Positions 32,091-41,816 are shown, counted from the stretch's first letter. The stretch is DNA of 64,000 bases from Bradyrhizobium sp. SRL28 (GCF_018596315.1 NZ_JAHEAG010000012.1:113042-177041), one strand, 5' to 3'. The notes: generated from the letters alone by a model not told the origin. Translations and numbers: made by a program.

Positions 32091-32195
32091 CGTCATTCCG
32101 GGGCGCGACGAAGTCGCGAGCCCGGAATCCATCAGGCGGCATAACCTGTGGTCAAATGGATTCCGGGCTCGCGCTTCGCGCCCCCCGGAATGACG
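32091..32195. repeat. Dispersed palindromic repeat, family 4 (copy A)
   Basis: CGTCATTCCGGGGCGCGA and its inverse CCCCCCGGAATGACG are the outer arms; GAGCCCGGAATCCAT and ATGGATTCCGGGCTC are the inner arms. It lies 19 bp after the RND gene stop. A diverged copy is at 53266-53386. Confidence 0.85.
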
Positions 32196-32214
32196 GCAGG
32201 GGCCAATTGTCCAC

Positions 32215-35200
32215 TCACACCACGGCCGGCTTCTTGCCCTTCCCGTCCGCCAGATTCCTCACGATAACGTAAAAGATCGGCGTGAAGATCAGGCCGAACA
32301 GCGTGACGCCGATCATGCCGAAGAACACGGCAACCCCCACCGCCTGACGCATCTCCGACCCCGAGCCCGACGAGATCACCAGCGGCAGCACGCCGAGGAT
32401 GAAGGCGAACGACGTCATCAGGATCGGCCGCAACCGCAGCCGGCAGGCTTCGATGACAGCCTCCAGCCGCGCCTTACCCTCGAGTTCGATGTCGCGCGCG
32501 AACTCGACGATCAGAATAGCGTTCTTGGCCGCCAACCCCACCAACACCACGAATCCGATCTGGGTCAGGATGTTGACGTCCTGTCCCATGATCCGCACGC
32601 CGATGGTGGCGGCAAACAGGCACATCGGCACGATCAGTAAGACCGCGAACGGCAGGCTCCAGCTGCCATATTGCGCCGCCAGCACCAGATAGACGAACAG
32701 CACGCAGATCGGGAACACGAGGAGGCCGGCCTGGCCGCCGGTCACCTGCTGATAGGACAAATCTGTCCACTCAAAGCCGAAGCCGGTCGGCAGCGTCTCC
32801 TCGGCGAGCTTCTTCATGGTGTCGATGGCAGTCGCCGAGCTGGTGCCCGGCAGCGTGTCGCCCTGCAGCTCGGAAGCTGGATAGAGATTGTAGCGTGCGA
32901 CGCGGTCGGGGCCGGCGATATCCTTGAAGTCCACAACGCTGCCGAGCATCACCATGTCGCCGGCAGCGTTGCGGGTACGCAGGCGCGAGAGATCGGTGCT
33001 CTCTTTCCGGAACGGCAGATCGGCCTGTGCCGTGACGCGGTAGGTGCGCCCGAACAGGTTGAAGTCGTTGACATAGGTCGATCCGAAATAGGTCTGGATC
33101 GCCTCATTGATGTTCGCGATCGGCACGCCGAGCTTCTGCGCCTTCACGCGGTCGATATCGACGAACAATTGCGGCGTGTTGGCGGTAAACGGCGAGAACA
33201 CCTGGGTCAGCCCGGGCGCCTTGCGGGCAGCGCCGACCAGTTCGTCGGTCGCAGCCGCCAGCAGTTCAGGGCCGCGGCTCTGACGATCCTGGATGCGCAT
33301 GGTGAAGCCGCCGCCGGTACCGATGCCGGGCACCGCCGGCGGCGGAATGACGATGATGAACGCGCCCTGGATGCTCGCAAGCCGCTTGCGCAGATCACCG
33401 GCAATTGCGTCGGCGGACAGTCCCTTCTTGTGGCGAACCTCCGGATCTTCGAACACGGGGAACAGCGCCGCGGCGTTGCTCGCTTGCGTGCGGGTTGCGC
33501 CCGAGAAGCCCGCAAACGCCGCGACCCGGACGATGCCGGGCGTCTCGAGTGCTCTTTTCTCGACCTCCCTGACTATTTCGGTCGTCCGCGCCAAAGAGGC
33601 CGCGCCCGGCAGCTGCACGGAGACGATGACGTAGCCGCGATCCTGCGCCGGAATGAAACCCTGCGGTGTGGTGACGAGCAGCCATCCGGCGCCGCCGATC
33701 AGCGCCACGTAGACCAATAACATCACCACCGAATGCCGGATCACGAAATCGGCGGCCCGGGCATAACCATGCGCGAGCCGGTCGAAGCCGCGATTGAACA
33801 CGCCGGTAAACGCGTCCCAGCCGCGGGCGATGAAATTCCAGCGCGCCGGAGGCCGCTTGTCCGCATGCGGCTGCAGGATCATCGAGGCCAGCGCCGGTGA
33901 AAGCGTCAGCGAGCAGAAGCAGGAAATTGCCGTCGCCACCGCAATGGTGACGGCAAACTGCTGGAAGAACTGACCGGAGATGCCGCCGAGGAATGCCGTC
34001 GGCACGAACACCGCGCACAACACCAGCGCAATCGAAACCAGCGCGCCGCCGACCTCTTCCATGGTGCGCAGCGCGGCGTCGCGCCTGCTCATGCCGTGCT
34101 CGAGATGTCGCTCGACATTCTCGACCACCACGATTGCGTCGTCGACGACGATGCCGACCGCGAGCACCAGGCCGAACAAGGTCAAATTGTTGATCGAGAA
34201 TCCAAGTGCGGCCATCACCGCAAAGGTGCCGACCAGCGACACGGGAATAGCGATGATGGGAATGATGGCCGGTCGCCAGCCCTGCAGGAACACCAGCACC
34301 ACGATCACCACCAGCGCCATCGCTTCGTAGATAGACTTGATCAGCTCGCTGACGGACTGCGCAATGAATTCGGTCGGGTTGTAACCGATATTGTAGTCGA
34401 GCCCCTTCGGAAAGCTCGCCTTCAGCCTCTCCATCGTGTCCGAAATGCCCTTGGCGGTCGCCAGCGCGTTCGAACCCGGCCGCTGGGTCACCACCATGCC
34501 GACGGCAGATTTCCGCAGCAGGAAGCTGTTGGTCGAGTAGGCCAGCGCGCCGAGCTCGATCCGCGCGACGTCGCGCAGCCGCACGATACGCCCGTCGGTA
34601 CCGGCCTTGACCACGATCTCCTCGAACTGTTTGGGATCCTTCAATCGGCCGGTGAAGGTAAGATTCGGCGAAAAGGCGCGGTCGGCAATCGGCGGTTCGG
34701 CGATCTGGCCACCCGCGATCTGCACGTTCTGCGACCGGATCGCCGCAACCACCTCGCCGGCCGTCAGGCCCAGCGTGGAGATCTTGTCGGGATCGAGCCA
34801 CAGCCGCATCGAATAGTCGCGTGCGCCGAAGATCTGGATGTCGCCGACGCCGTCGAGCCGCTCCAGCTGGTCGCGGACCCGCAGCAGCGCGTAGTTACTG
34901 ATGTAGAGCTGGTCGAACGTGTCGTCCGGCGACAGCATGAACACGACCATCAGGATGTCGGGACTGTTCTTGCGGGTGACGACGCCGCCGCGCTGCACTT
35001 CTTCGGGCAGCCGCGGCTGCGCAATCGCGACGCGGTTCTGCACCAGCACCTGCGCCTGGTCGAGATCGGTCCCGAGCTTGAACGTAACGGTGATCGTCAA
35101 CTGTCCATTCGAGGTCGCCTGGCTGTAGAGATACAGCATGTCCTCGACGCCGTTGATCTCCTGCTCGATCGGGGCGGCGACGGTGTCGGACACGGTTTGC

Positions 35201-35367
35201 GCAGAGGCGCCTGGATATTGCGTGGTGACCGTCACCGTCGGCGGAACCACTTGCGGATATTCCGCGACCGGCAGCGTGGTGTAGGCGATCGCGCCAACGA
35301 TCATCAGCACGATCGACAGCACCATCGCCAGGATGGGCTGGTTGACGGAGAGGCGGCCCAGATTCAT
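32215..35367 (-). CDS. RND efflux transporter, HAE1 (AcrB/MexB) family
   Basis: The 1050-residue protein starts NLGRLSVNQPILAMVLSIVL, the usual first helix. Helix 4 carries the proton-relay aspartates (AVGIVVDDAIVVVENVER) and helix 10 the matching lysine (VLVGLAAKNAILIVEFARD). The large periplasmic loops contain the porter subdomains (for example FIVVIPPPAVPGIGTGGGF). HAE1 pumps export drugs, dyes, detergents or solvents through a tripartite channel. It overlaps the adaptor gene by four bases. No outer-membrane factor is encoded beside it, so it must borrow one. It ends before a palindromic repeat. Confidence 0.94.
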   Translation of the reverse strand: MNLGRLSVNQPILAMVLSIVLMIVGAIAYTTLPVAEYPQVVPPTVTVTTQYPGASAQTVSDTVAAPIEQEINGVEDMLYLYSQATSNGQLTITVTFKLGTDLDQAQVLVQNRVAIAQPRLPEEVQRGGVVTRKNSPDILMVVFMLSPDDTFDQLYISNYALLRVRDQLERLDGVGDIQIFGARDYSMRLWLDPDKISTLGLTAGEVVAAIRSQNVQIAGGQIAEPPIADRAFSPNLTFTGRLKDPKQFEEIVVKAGTDGRIVRLRDVARIELGALAYSTNSFLLRKSAVGMVVTQRPGSNALATAKGISDTMERLKASFPKGLDYNIGYNPTEFIAQSVSELIKSIYEAMALVVIVVLVFLQGWRPAIIPIIAIPVSLVGTFAVMAALGFSINNLTLFGLVLAVGIVVDDAIVVVENVERHLEHGMSRRDAALRTMEEVGGALVSIALVLCAVFVPTAFLGGISGQFFQQFAVTIAVATAISCFCSLTLSPALASMILQPHADKRPPARWNFIARGWDAFTGVFNRGFDRLAHGYARAADFVIRHSVVMLLVYVALIGGAGWLLVTTPQGFIPAQDRGYVIVSVQLPGAASLARTTEIVREVEKRALETPGIVRVAAFAGFSGATRTQASNAAALFPVFEDPEVRHKKGLSADAIAGDLRKRLASIQGAFIIVIPPPAVPGIGTGGGFTMRIQDRQSRGPELLAAATDELVGAARKAPGLTQVFSPFTANTPQLFVDIDRVKAQKLGVPIANINEAIQTYFGSTYVNDFNLFGRTYRVTAQADLPFRKESTDLSRLRTRNAAGDMVMLGSVVDFKDIAGPDRVARYNLYPASELQGDTLPGTSSATAIDTMKKLAEETLPTGFGFEWTDLSYQQVTGGQAGLLVFPICVLFVYLVLAAQYGSWSLPFAVLLIVPMCLFAATIGVRIMGQDVNILTQIGFVVLVGLAAKNAILIVEFARDIELEGKARLEAVIEACRLRLRPILMTSFAFILGVLPLVISSGSGSEMRQAVGVAVFFGMIGVTLFGLIFTPIFYVIVRNLADGKGKKPAVV

Positions 35368-36572
35368 GTCTTGCCACCGGCCGGCTTGATCTCGGCGGTT
35401 TGCGGGGTGACTTTCGCACCCACGCGCGCTCGCTGCAGGCCGTCGATGATGACGCGGTCTTCAGCTTTTATCCCTTCGCGGATCACGCGCAGGCCTTCAT
35501 CCAGCGGCCCAAGCGTCACCGCCTTCGCCTCGACCGTATTGTCGTCCTTGACGACGAAAACGATCTTGCGCGATTGGTCGGTCGCGACAGCGGTATCAGG
35601 CAGCAGCAACGTCTCATAAGGCGCACTGCCGATGATCCGGACGCGGCCGAACTGGCCCGGGAGGATCGAGAGATCCTTGTTCGGGATCACTGCACGGCTG
35701 CGCAGCGTCCCGGTCGAGACGTCGAGGCGATTGTCGAGGAAATCCATCTTGCCCTCATGCGAGGGCTTGGTTCCGCCGGTCAGCGTCACTTCGACCGGGT
35801 TCGGCGTGTCGCGCGAGCTCGGCCGCTTGCCTTCGGACCAGAGCCGGCTGTTTCGCAGGTAGGTCGCCTCGTCGACGTCGAAATAGATGTAGATCGGATC
35901 GAGTGAGACGATCGAAGTGAGCAGCGTGGAGCCGCCATCGCTGCCCTGCACGAGATTGCCCGGCGTGACCAGGTGGCGGCTGACGCGGCCCGTAATCGGC
36001 GCCATCACATGGCTGAATTCGATATTGAGCTTGGCGGCCTTGAGCGCGCCTTCGGCCTGCATCTCCGCCGCGCGCGCCGCCTGCAAGGTCTGGCGGCGCT
36101 GGTCGACGATGGAATCGGATACGGCCTGGGTCTGATTCAACGTCAGCGCACGGTCGAGTTCGCGCCTGGCAAGCTCCCCCTTCGCCCGCGCGTCGGATAG
36201 CTGGCCGTCCGCCTGTTCGGCGACCGCCTCGAACGGGCGGGCGTCGATCACATAAAGCAGATCGCCGGCCCGCACGATGCTACCGTCGCGAAATTCGACT
36301 GATTTCACGAAGCCGCCGACGCGGGCGCGAACCTGGACCTCCTGAATCGCCTCGAACCGTCCGGTGAATTCATCCCAGTCGGTGACAGTACGCTTCACCG
36401 GCTGCGCGACCGTAACGGGCGGTGCCGCGGGAGCCGCTTGTTGCGGCGGCTTGTTGTCGCAAGCGGACAGCGCCAGTGCGAGCAGCGGGGTCAACCATTT
36501 GAGGCCACGGAGAGCGCGAATGTCGACCTCTGTCGGCAAAGCCGGACTTTTCAATTGCTCAGTTGCAGTCAA
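35364..36572 (-). CDS. RND efflux periplasmic adaptor lipoprotein (AcrA/MexA type)
   Basis: The 402-residue frame starts at a TTG (36572); no ATG or GTG lies between it and the signal peptide, so the exact start is uncertain. The lipobox is LLALALSACDN. The adaptor order follows: RFEAIQEVQVRARVGGFVKS (barrel-sandwich hybrid), a coiled hairpin with LSDARAKGELARRELDRALT, then INTFDGTVS-like barrel strands (FSHVMAPITGRVSRHLVTPG), and a beta-barrel/membrane-proximal end. It links the RND pump to an outer-membrane channel. No TetR or two-component regulator sits nearby. The upstream region is shared with the divergent alcohol dehydrogenase gene. Confidence 0.9.
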   Translation of the reverse strand: MTATEQLKSPALPTEVDIRALRGLKWLTPLLALALSACDNKPPQQAAPAAPPVTVAQPVKRTVTDWDEFTGRFEAIQEVQVRARVGGFVKSVEFRDGSIVRAGDLLYVIDARPFEAVAEQADGQLSDARAKGELARRELDRALTLNQTQAVSDSIVDQRRQTLQAARAAEMQAEGALKAAKLNIEFSHVMAPITGRVSRHLVTPGNLVQGSDGGSTLLTSIVSLDPIYIYFDVDEATYLRNSRLWSEGKRPSSRDTPNPVEVTLTGGTKPSHEGKMDFLDNRLDVSTGTLRSRAVIPNKDLSILPGQFGRVRIIGSAPYETLLLPDTAVATDQSRKIVFVVKDDNTVEAKAVTLGPLDEGLRVIREGIKAEDRVIIDGLQRARVGAKVTPQTAEIKPAGGKT

Positions 36573-36934
36573 ACCCCATCTCCCCTCTCGACATCCCTGA
36601 TGGATGAAAGCCGCCGTGGAACTTAACGGCGGAGGCCACAGATGTGATCGGTTCCCAGTCTCGTCAAGAACCCGGCGGGATCAAGCACAATCGTTATGCA
36701 TTCGTGGAGCTAACGGCCTGCGCCACGCGGATCACCCGCTTTTCCGCACTGCGATGACCGCGCAACCCGCTGCGACGAGCATTCAGCTAATCGCCGGCTG
36801 ATGACGAAAACGTGACGTGAAGGCGCTTTGCGGGTGCAGCGCTCAGCCGGTCTTCGCCCACCGATTGAAGGGCAGGAAGTTGATAGCAAACCTCGGGCGC
36901 AATGCGCCGCGAGATCGCAAAGTCACATCCACTT
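36573..36934. other. Non-coding part of the divergent region upstream of the RND operon
   Basis: No frame here looks coding. A short hairpin, CCGCCGT (36611-36617) with ACGGCGG (36626-36632), lies just upstream of the adaptor gene. The rest shows no motif I recognise. Confidence 0.5.
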
Positions 36935-37036
36935 GTCGTCACCCGCGAAAGCGGGTGACCCAGTATTCCAGTGACGCCAGTGATTGAGTCGAGAAGCCGC
37001 GGCGTACGGATACCCCGCCTTCGCGGGGTATGACGG
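36935..37036. repeat. Palindromic repeat, family 5
   Basis: The left end holds a hairpin TCACCCGC-GAAA-GCGGGTGA and the right end ACCCCGCCTTCGCGGGGTA. Outer ends GTCGTCAC and TATGACGG are partly inverted. Unlike most repeats here it sits in a divergent promoter region, 119 bp from the alcohol dehydrogenase start. Confidence 0.75.
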
Positions 37037-37154
37037 CTCATACGGGCATTGCGCGCTCCATCGCCATCTTCAGGCATGACGCCGGGAATTTCCTCCGCTA
37101 ACCTTTGCCTCCAAGGCCCGCAACAAGGGCCAAAAATGTCCGGGGAGGACAGCC

Positions 37155-38309
37155 GTGCATAAAGGTCGTGTCGTATTCGGCGCGATGGATGAGGTCGTGT
37201 TCGGACGGCCGGCATCCGAGGCGCTCGTCGAGCAGTTGAACCGGCTCGGCACCACACGCGCCTTTCTGATGGTCAGCGGCACGCTGAACCGCGAAACCGA
37301 TGTGATCGAGAACATCCGCCGCGCGCTGGGGCCGCGCTGCGCCGGCACCTTTGACGCGATGCCGCCGCACACGCCCCGCTCCGCGGTCATCGCCGCCAGC
37401 GAACAGGCCCGCGCCGCGAACGCCGATCTCATCGTCACGATCGGCGGCGGCTCGATCACCGACGGTGCCAAGGCGGTGCAGCTGTGCCTCGCCAACGATG
37501 TCCGCAATCCCGATGACATCGACCGGATCAAGGCCGGTCGCGGCGCTTCGCCGCAGCTCGCCACGCCGACGGTACGCCAGATCAGCGTGCCGACGACGAT
37601 TGCCGGCGGCGAGTTCTCCGCCACGGCGGGAGTCACCAACGAGAAGACCAAGGTCAAGGAAGCGCTGCGCCATCCGCTGTTGATGCCGCGCGCGGTGATC
37701 CTCGATCCCTGGCTCAGCCTGCACACGCCGGAATGGCTATGGCTCTCGACCGGAATCCGCGCCGTCGACCATTGCGTCGAAGGTATCTGCTCGCGCGAGG
37801 CGCACCCTTACGGCGATGCCCAGGCGCTGAAGGGTCTATCGATGCTGGCGCAGGCGTTGCCGCGGGTGAAGGCCGACGCCGCCGACCTCGACGCGCGGAT
37901 GGATTGCCAGATCGGGACCTGGCTTTCGACCGGGCCGCTGGCTTCCGGCGTGCCGATGGGCGCCAGCCACGGCATCGGCTACGTGCTCGGCGCGGAGTTC
38001 GGCGTGCCGCACGGCTACACTTCCTGCGTGATGCTGCCGTCGGTGATGCGCTGGAACAAGTCAGCCAATGCCGAGCGGCAGGCGCTGGTCTCGGCCGCCA
38101 TGGGCCATCCGCACGAGGACGCAGGCGGCGTGCTCGACCGGTTCATTCGCGGCCTCGGTATGCCGCGCAGCCTGCGCGAGGTCAAAGTGGACCCGGAGCA
38201 TTTCGACCGCATCGCGCAGGCCGCGATGGCGACACCCTGGGTGCCGCGCAATCCGCGCAAGATCGAGGGGTCGACGCAGGTGCGCGAAATTCTGGATATG
38301 GCCGCATAA
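37155..38309 (+). CDS. Iron-containing alcohol dehydrogenase family protein (maleylacetate reductase-like)
   Basis: The 384-residue protein starts at GTG with a strong GGGGAGGA upstream. The N-terminal Rossmann part has DLIVTIGGGSITDGAKAVQL, the NAD(P)-binding pattern of this family, and SVPTTIAGGEFSATAGVTNE. The helical C-terminal domain supplies the metal ligands: the candidate Asp and histidines lie in AVDHCVEGIC, GASHGIGYVLG and VPHGYTS. Members reduce maleylacetate or interconvert alcohols and aldehydes or ketones. It stands first in a run with an acyl-CoA ligase 16 bp later, so a role in catabolising an alcohol or keto acid is likely. Confidence 0.85.
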   Translation: MHKGRVVFGAMDEVVFGRPASEALVEQLNRLGTTRAFLMVSGTLNRETDVIENIRRALGPRCAGTFDAMPPHTPRSAVIAASEQARAANADLIVTIGGGSITDGAKAVQLCLANDVRNPDDIDRIKAGRGASPQLATPTVRQISVPTTIAGGEFSATAGVTNEKTKVKEALRHPLLMPRAVILDPWLSLHTPEWLWLSTGIRAVDHCVEGICSREAHPYGDAQALKGLSMLAQALPRVKADAADLDARMDCQIGTWLSTGPLASGVPMGASHGIGYVLGAEFGVPHGYTSCVMLPSVMRWNKSANAERQALVSAAMGHPHEDAGGVLDRFIRGLGMPRSLREVKVDPEHFDRIAQAAMATPWVPRNPRKIEGSTQVREILDMAA

Positions 38310-38325
38310 GGAGACCGAAGCCAAC

Positions 38326-39876
38326 ATGTACACCGGCAAGCACGCTCATCTTCGTCCGCTTCAGCCCGCCTTCATCATGGCGTCATCAGGCGAGGCGGTG
38401 ACCTATCGCGAACTGGACGCGCGCTCCAACCGGCTGGCGCATCTGTTTCGCAACCGCGGCCTGAAGCGGCTCGATCACTATTCGATCTTCATGGAGAACA
38501 ACAGCCGCTACTTCGAAGCCTGTGGCGCCGGCGAACGCTCGGGTCTCTATTACACCTGCGTGAACTCCTATCTGACCGCGAGCGAGCTGGCCTACATCCT
38601 GACCAATAGCCAGTCGCGCATCCTCATCACATCCAGGGAAAAACTCGATGTCGCGCGCGAGGCGTTGAAGGAATGCCCGAAAGTGGAGCTTTGCATCGTC
38701 GCCGATGGCGAGGGCGAAAGCGATCGCATCGTTGGTCTGCAAGAAGTAACGGCCGGCTTACCGCACACACCGATATCAGATGAGTGTGTTGGCACCGCGA
38801 TGCTTTATTCCTCCGGTACCACCGGCCGCCCGAAGGGGATTCTGCGCCCGCTGCCGGAACTGCCGGCCGATCAGCAGTTGCCGCTGTTCGATTTCCTGGT
38901 GAAGATCTGGCAGTACCGCGAGGGCATGATCTATTTGTCGCCCGCGCCGCTCTACCACTCGGCGCCGCAGGCCGCCGTCAATCTCACGATCAAGATGGGC
39001 GGCACCGCCATCATCATGGAACGGTTCGATCCCGAACATTATCTCGCACTGATCCCAAAATGGGGCGTCACCCACACCCAGCTTGTGCCCACGATGTTCT
39101 CGCGGATGCTGAAACTGCCGGAAGACGTGCGCAAACGCTACGATCTCTCATCCCTCGAAATCGCGATCCATGCCGCCGCGCCCTGCCCCGCTGCGGTGAA
39201 GGACGACATCATCAAATGGTGGGGACCGATCATCCACGAATACTACGGCGCCACCGAAGGGCTCGGCTTCACCTCCTGCGACAGCGAGCAATGGCTGGCC
39301 CATCGCGGCACCGTCGGCAAGGTGCTGCTCGGCGACCTGCATATTCTCGATGAGAGCATGCAGCCCTGCCCGGTCGGCACGTCAGGCACGGTGTGGTTCA
39401 AGACGGCGACGCCGTTCGAATACTTCAACGATCCGGCCAGGACCCAGGAGGCGCGTTCGGCCGACGGCAGCATGAGCACGGTCGGCGACGTCGGCTATGT
39501 TGACAATGACGGCTATCTCTATCTGACCGACCGCGCCACGTTCATGATCATCTCCGGCGGCGTCAACATCTATCCGCAGGAATGCGAGAACTTGCTGATC
39601 ACCCATCCCAAGATCGCGGACGCGGCGGTGTTCGGCGTGCCCAATCCAGATCTCGGCGAGGAAGTGAAGGCGGTGGTGCAGCCGATGCCCGGCGTTCCGC
39701 CGGGGCAGGAACTGGCCGATGAACTGATCGCCTTCTGCAGCCAGTCGCTATCGCGCCAGAAAGTGCCGCGTTCGATCGACTTCGAGGCCGAGCTACCGCG
39801 ACTTCCGACCGGAAAACTCTACAAGCGGCTATTGCGCGATCGCTATTGGGGCAACAAGACCTCGCGGATCGTCTAG
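38326..39876 (+). CDS. Acyl-CoA synthetase (AMP-binding family)
   Basis: The 516-residue enzyme starts at 38326, 13 bases after an AAGGAG that overlaps the previous gene's stop. The P-loop-like motif is LYSSGTTGRPKGILRP. The core motif region has HEYYGATEGLGFTSC, then STVGDVGYVDNDGYLYLTDR, and the hinge ISGGVNIYPQECENLL. The C-terminal lysine is in LPRLPTGKLYKRLLRD. It activates a carboxylic acid to its CoA thioester through an acyl-adenylate. Close sequence style matches medium/long-chain or aromatic acid ligases often annotated as FadD-like. It should supply the CoA ester for the acyl-CoA dehydrogenases and carboxylase encoded further on. Confidence 0.9.
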   Translation: MYTGKHAHLRPLQPAFIMASSGEAVTYRELDARSNRLAHLFRNRGLKRLDHYSIFMENNSRYFEACGAGERSGLYYTCVNSYLTASELAYILTNSQSRILITSREKLDVAREALKECPKVELCIVADGEGESDRIVGLQEVTAGLPHTPISDECVGTAMLYSSGTTGRPKGILRPLPELPADQQLPLFDFLVKIWQYREGMIYLSPAPLYHSAPQAAVNLTIKMGGTAIIMERFDPEHYLALIPKWGVTHTQLVPTMFSRMLKLPEDVRKRYDLSSLEIAIHAAAPCPAAVKDDIIKWWGPIIHEYYGATEGLGFTSCDSEQWLAHRGTVGKVLLGDLHILDESMQPCPVGTSGTVWFKTATPFEYFNDPARTQEARSADGSMSTVGDVGYVDNDGYLYLTDRATFMIISGGVNIYPQECENLLITHPKIADAAVFGVPNPDLGEEVKAVVQPMPGVPPGQELADELIAFCSQSLSRQKVPRSIDFEAELPRLPTGKLYKRLLRDRYWGNKTSRIV

Positions 39877-40058
39877 CGACATGGGTCATCGTCAAGCGAA
39901 GCAATGTGACGAAGTGCGATGCAATGACCGCGCTGCAACGAAGCGGCTGGATCGTCGCAGTGGCTGGCAAATCATCGCAAGTTCCGCCACGCGGATTTCG
40001 ATTAGTCCAAATTACCAAGCCTCGCATTGGCCTGGCAGGTTGCCCGAACGCTGCGCCA

Positions 40059-40075
40059 TGGTATCCTCGATACCA
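40059..40075. promoter_or_regulatory. Perfect 7-3-7 inverted repeat, candidate operator
   Basis: TGGTATC-CTC-GATACCA lies 37 bp upstream of the importer binding-protein ATG. Size and symmetry resemble operators of GntR- or LacI-type repressors. No such regulator is encoded close by. Confidence 0.5.
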
Positions 40076-40111
40076 ATCGGCCAGTTGAGACCGAAAAATG
40101 TGGAGGGGATC

Positions 40112-41707
40112 ATGCGGAGCGTGCAAGCGCTTGCCGTCGCGGCTTTGTTGTTGCTGCCGGCATACGATGTCGCATCGGCCGGGGAGCCGAAACAGGGCGG
40201 CATTCTCAGGATGTATCACCGCGACAGTCCGGGCAGCGCCTCGATCCACGAGGGCGCCACTTACTCCATCAACGTCCCCTTCATGCCGGTGTTCAACAAT
40301 CTCGTCATGTTCAAGCAGGATGTGCCGCAGAATAGCGTCGAGTCGATCGTCCCCGATCTCGCCGAGAGCTGGGCCTGGAGCGGCGACAACAAGAAGCTGA
40401 CCTTCAAGCTGCGGCAGGGCGTCAAATGGCATGACGGCAAGCCGTTCACGTCCGCCGACGTCAAATGCACCTTCGACATGCTGATGGGCAAGTCGCAGCA
40501 GAAGTTCCGCCAGAACCCGCGAAAGTCCTGGTACGATCAGGTCAACGAAGTGACCGTGAACGGCGATTATGAGGCTTCGTTTGAGCTGAAGCGGCCGCAG
40601 CCGGCGCTGCTATCGCTGCTCGCTTCCGGCTATACGCCCGTCTATCCGTGCCACGTCTCTCCGGCCGAGATGCGCACCAAGCCGGTTGGCACCGGGCCGT
40701 TCAAATTCGTCGAGTTCAAGGCCAACGAATCGATCAAGCTGACCAAGAATCCCGATTACTGGAAGAAGGGCCTGCCGCACCTCGACGGCATCGAATTCAC
40801 CATCATTACCAACCGCTCGACGGCTATTCTCGGCTTTGTCTCCGGGAAATTCGACATGACCTTCCCCACTGAAGTGTCGATCCCGCTGCTCAAGGAGGTC
40901 AAGTCGCAGGCGCCGAACGCAGTCTGCGTGGTCGAGCCGATCAACGTTTCGACCAACATCATCGTCAACTCGTCTTCGCCGCCGTTCGATAATCTTGATA
41001 TCAGACGCGCCTTGGCGCTGGTGCTGGATCGCAAGGCGTTCATCCAGATCATGTTCGAAGGACAGGCCGATATCGGTGGCACCATGCTGCCGGCGCCGGG
41101 CGGCTTGTGGGCGATGCCGAAGGAAATGATGGAATCGATCCCCGGCTACGGCCCCGACATCAACGCCAACCGGGAAGAGGCGCGCAAGCTGATGCAGAAG
41201 GCAGGCTACGGCCCGGACAAGCGCCTCGCCGTCAAGGTCGCCACGCGCAACATTCCGATCTACCGCGATCCCGCCGTCATCCTGATCGACCAGATGAAGG
41301 GCATCTTCATCGACGGCGAACTCGATGTCGTCGATACCGCGCAATGGTTCCCGAAAGTCGCGCGCAAGGATTACACGCTCGGCCTCAACCTCACCGGCAA
41401 CGCGGTCGACGATCCCGACCAGTCGTTTTACGAAAACTATTCCTGCGGATCGGAGCGCAACTACACCAACTACTGCAACAAGGAGATCGAAAAACTGTTC
41501 GATCAGCAGTCGGCCGAGACTGACAAGGAGAAGCGGAAGAAGCTGGTGTGGGAAATCGACAAGAAGTTGCAGGAGGATGTGGCGCGCCCGATCATCTTCC
41601 ATGGCCGTACCGGGACGTGTTGGAACCCTTATGTCAAGGGCGTCACCGTCATGGTGAACAGCTCCTACAACGGCTATCGTTACGAAGACCTCTGGATGGA
41701 CAAGTAA
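40112..41707 (+). CDS. Family 5 (peptide/nickel-type) ABC transporter substrate-binding protein
   Basis: The 531-residue protein starts at ATG 40112 after a strong GGAGGGG. The Sec signal is LAVAALLLLPAYDVASAG. The SBP_bac_5 pattern is clear: ESWAWSGDNKKLTFKLRQGV, KWHDGKPFTSADVKCTFD, then PVGTGPFKFVEFKANESIKL, then NLDIRRALALVLDRKAF. These proteins bind di- and oligopeptides, nickel, opines or other organic ligands. It heads a five-gene importer operon. The catabolic genes on both sides suggest that the ligand is a carbon source rather than a peptide (inference). Confidence 0.93.
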   Translation: MRSVQALAVAALLLLPAYDVASAGEPKQGGILRMYHRDSPGSASIHEGATYSINVPFMPVFNNLVMFKQDVPQNSVESIVPDLAESWAWSGDNKKLTFKLRQGVKWHDGKPFTSADVKCTFDMLMGKSQQKFRQNPRKSWYDQVNEVTVNGDYEASFELKRPQPALLSLLASGYTPVYPCHVSPAEMRTKPVGTGPFKFVEFKANESIKLTKNPDYWKKGLPHLDGIEFTIITNRSTAILGFVSGKFDMTFPTEVSIPLLKEVKSQAPNAVCVVEPINVSTNIIVNSSSPPFDNLDIRRALALVLDRKAFIQIMFEGQADIGGTMLPAPGGLWAMPKEMMESIPGYGPDINANREEARKLMQKAGYGPDKRLAVKVATRNIPIYRDPAVILIDQMKGIFIDGELDVVDTAQWFPKVARKDYTLGLNLTGNAVDDPDQSFYENYSCGSERNYTNYCNKEIEKLFDQQSAETDKEKRKKLVWEIDKKLQEDVARPIIFHGRTGTCWNPYVKGVTVMVNSSYNGYRYEDLWMDK

Positions 41708-41726
41708 CCGTTCAGCCGCAAGCATA

Positions 41727-41816
41727 GCGTTTTCGAGCGAAGCGGGACCCGGTTCGCGTCAAGAAAGCGCGTCAAAACAAAAAAATGGAGTTCGGTTCTG
41801 ATTTAATCAGAATCGA
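41727..41816. repeat. Composite palindromic repeat, family 6 (reverse, degenerate copy)
   Basis: Read on the minus strand it matches the copy at 21010-21115 (TTTTGACGCG, CGCGAACCGG, CTTCGCTCGAAAACGCT). Its second hairpin is TTCTGAT (41796-41802) / ATCAGAA (41806-41812). It separates the binding-protein gene from the permeases, a position where hairpins often keep binding-protein mRNA more abundant. Confidence 0.65.

Noticed and set aside
34096..35619. Plus-strand frame of 507 codons opposite the RND pump
   Set aside because: Overlaps a full-length HAE1 transporter and is rich in His, Asp and Arg with no fold signature.
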